The translations under genes and the position numbers were made by a program. 9,393 nucleotides of DNA from CBDUXT01 sp965371245 (lineage in GTDB: Bacteria; Planctomycetota; Phycisphaerae; UBA1845). The notes under the pieces are model-generated. The model was not told where the DNA came from. It searched no databases and worked only from the letters and a program-made list of their open reading frames with translations. The DNA lies in contig CBDUXT010000146.1 of the NCBI GenBank assembly GCA_965371245.1, forward strand, positions 1 through 9,393. Direction: 5' to 3'. This document shows, in pieces, positions 8,262 to 9,393 of the stretch (position 1 is the first letter of the stretch; each line of letters starts with the position of its first letter).

Positions 8262-8371
8262 CCCCCCACTGGTAGGCGTCGCGCACCGGGTTTCCGCGGG
8301 CGATCAGATCGTTTGGCGTCACCACCGATGCCCCCCCTTTATAGAACAACGCGACGCTCCAGTCTATTCCC
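8262..8371. other. Junction between chromosomal DNA and IS110 left end
   Basis: This is non-coding sequence between the choice-of-anchor B gene and the folded region in front of the transposase. The insertion sequence boundary should fall here or close by, but IS110 elements have no terminal inverted repeats or target duplication by which to place it. A C-run (8331-8337) is followed by TATAGA (8340-8345), a possible -10. In IS110 elements the -10 of the promoter reconstituted on circularisation lies near the left end. The hexamer GGCGTC occurs at 8275 and 8315. Confidence 0.35.
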
Positions 8372-8530
8372 GGGCTCCGGTCGAACGGGTGTAACCCTTG
8401 TTCCCGGTCCAAACACGAAGCCAGGGTGAAACTATGAAGGAGGAGGTCGAGCCGGTTCACGGCGCCTTGGCAGTGGGTACACCCTTGGATCGTTCTTGGG
8501 TTCCTCGAGTTTCCACCCAAGGAGCGAACC
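8372..8530 (+). ncRNA. Candidate IS110 bridge-RNA region (stem-loops)
   Basis: Three helices can be drawn by hand. Stem 1 (8377-8407) pairs CCGG with CCGG, GAAC with GTTC and GGGT with ACCC around a GTA loop, with a two-base bulge on each side. Stem 2 pairs 8420-8430 (GCCAGG, GTGAA) with 8456-8471 (TTCAC, CC-TGGC), leaving a 25-base purine-rich loop (8431-8455). Stem 3 pairs CCTTGG (8483-8488) with CCAAGG (8517-8522) around a 28-base loop. Known IS110 bridge RNAs are encoded here, upstream of the recombinase, with a 5' stem-loop followed by two guide loops, and are of similar length (roughly 170-180 bases). The structure is seen; the identity as a bridge RNA is inference, and it may be decayed along with the transposase. 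Confidence 0.35.
8519..8524 (+). promoter_or_regulatory. Orphan ribosome binding site of the transposase
   Basis: AAGGAG followed by six bases (CGAACC) leads to AGG at 8531, in the frame that reads RNLVGIDLH. IS110 proteins commonly begin M-x-x-VGID. A perfect Shine-Dalgarno with a non-start codon at the right distance implies a T-to-G change of the original ATG. The site also lies in the 3' arm of a hairpin (8495-8501 with 8515-8521). Confidence 0.55.
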
Positions 8531-9393
8531 AGGAACCTTGTCGGCATCGACCTCCACACGAGGACTATCAGCCTTTGTGTCGTGGACCAAGAACGAAACG
8601 TGCTGGATCGCAAGAGATTCTATCGGTGCCGGCCGGAGCGGATCGTGTGGTGCTGGCCCACCCCAAGAAGCTACGGGTCATCGCCGAGAGCACCCGTAAG
8701 AGCGACAAGCTCGATGCCCAGGTACGGGCGGAGTTTTTGGCGCTGGACATGATACCGGAGGCCTACCGGCCGGGGCCGCGGCAGCGGGCACACCGCGTAC
8801 CGGTTCGCCATCGGCACTACCTCCGTGGACGACTGACCTCGGTGCGAAACAAAATGCGCCGAATCTTGAGTGACTACAACGCGGACCGAGCGAACCTGTT
8901 CACGCGTGTGGGCTTGGCCTACCCGGCGAAGGTGCCGGTGTCGCAAGCCGACCGCTTCGTACTCGATCAGCTTCGCGCCGAATGGGAGGCCCACGGCGCT
9001 CAGCTACAGGCCGCGGAAAAACAGCTGCGAGCGTTCGCTGCCGATGCCCCGATGCGCGAGGCTGAGGCTCGGGCTGTGCTCGACACCCTACCCGGCGTTG
9101 GCTTCGTGACGGTGGATGTGGTGGTCAGTGAGCTGGGAGACATCCGTCGGTTCGGATCTCAGAAGAAGGTGTGCGCCTATGCGGGGCTGGCCCCCGGCGG
9201 GCGGGAATCGGCCGGGCGTAGCAAGCAGCTGGGTATTACCAAGGAGGGCTCAAGGCTTCTGCGTTGGGTGTTGGTGGAGGCGTCTTGGCAGTTGGTGTAT
9301 CGCACGAGTCGCTGGCGAAACATCTTTGAGGCCTTGGCCAAGCGACGAGGCAAGAAACGGGCGATCGTCGCGGTGGCCAGGCGACTGTTGTGC
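8531..9393 (+). pseudogene. IS110-family transposase, start lost, frameshifted, 3' end off window
   Basis: IS110 transposases are DEDD-type recombinases that excise and insert their element through a circular form. Here the N-terminus reads in one frame (8531-8647: VGIDLHTRTISLCVVD..., first catalytic Asp at 8549). It continues in the next frame from about 8638 to the window end with no stop: ADRVVLAHPKKLRVIAES, then SDKLDA (catalytic Asp codons 8704 and 8713), HYLRGRLTSVRNKMRRIL, LDTLPGVGFVTVDVV and YAGLAPGGRESAGRSKQLG (PF02371-type, probable active Ser at 9208). About 35-45 codons usual between VVD and VVLAHPKK are missing, including the expected VEA-type Glu. No ATG, GTG or TTG start is in frame at the N-terminus; the codon after the Shine-Dalgarno is AGG. 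The C-terminal half shows no disruption, so decay is probably recent. Roughly the last few dozen residues lie beyond the window. A sequencing error could explain the frameshift but not the missing segment. Confidence 0.85.

Larger units (their letters stand above)
8340..9393 (+). mobile_element. Degenerate IS110-family insertion sequence, right part outside window
   Basis: A broken but clearly IS110-type transposase is preceded by about 170 bases of structured non-coding DNA, which matches the usual layout of the group (non-coding left end, then recombinase). The left boundary given is a guess; the right end lies beyond the window. IS110 elements encode a DEDD RuvC-like plus serine-containing recombinase and are guided by a bridge RNA. 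Damage to the start codon and the catalytic domain makes this copy non-autonomous. Confidence 0.65.

Noticed and set aside
8254..8613. 119-residue open frame on the minus strand across the IS left end
   Set aside because: Its N-terminal third is antisense to the conserved transposase start, no motif is recognisable, and it overlaps the folded non-coding region. Probably a chance frame in GC-rich DNA.
8496..8699. 67-residue plus-strand open frame overlapping the transposase N-terminus
   Set aside because: It is the third frame over the VGIDLH region and carries no family motif; the transposase reads in the other two plus frames.

Overview
The window looks like GC-rich chromosomal DNA from a planctomycete (Planctomycetota, possibly a Phycisphaerae-like or uncultured lineage). 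The basis is protein architecture: two very modular secreted proteins carry cysteine-rich 'GACC' modules, DCNxNG calcium-binding repeats, the GSCC...CCxDxWDxxC-type cysteine module and C-terminal dockerin-like repeats. This combination is characteristic of planctomycete secretomes. No taxonomic marker gene is present.

Layout. Positions 1-407 hold no gene I can support; there are weak promoter-like elements, one of them pointing out of the left edge. Positions 408-6215 (+) encode a 1935-residue secreted mosaic protein. Its order is: signal peptide, two tandem beta-sandwich-like domains, a GACC module, an Asp-box (BNR/sialidase-fold) propeller, an acidic DCNxNG repeat array, and then a planctomycete WWGS/GW domain. 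That last domain seems to be split by about 470 residues of inserted modules. The C-terminus is dockerin-like. Positions 6216-8207 (-) encode a 663-residue secreted 'choice-of-anchor B' (LVIVD-type repeat) protein with its own GACC module and C-terminal dockerin. The two genes converge, and their stop codons abut at the centre of a perfect 16-bp palindrome. No cohesin, sortase or secretion gene is in view, so how these proteins are anchored or assembled is unknown.

Positions from about 8340 to the right edge are a decaying IS110-family insertion sequence, cut by the window end. The transposase is easy to overlook because it has no start codon (AGG where ATG should be, at an ideal distance from AAGGAG), it changes frame near 8640, and it leaves the window still open. 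The frame change looks like an internal deletion that removed the stretch expected to hold the catalytic Glu of the DEDD domain; the C-terminal Transposase_20 part is well preserved. Upstream of it, about 8372-8530 folds on paper into successive stem-loops in the place where IS110 elements encode their bridge RNA.

The most interesting items are the possible bridge-RNA region in front of a dead recombinase, the deletion and start-loss history of that recombinase, the nested-domain architecture of the giant protein, and its alternating 19/15-residue calcium repeat.
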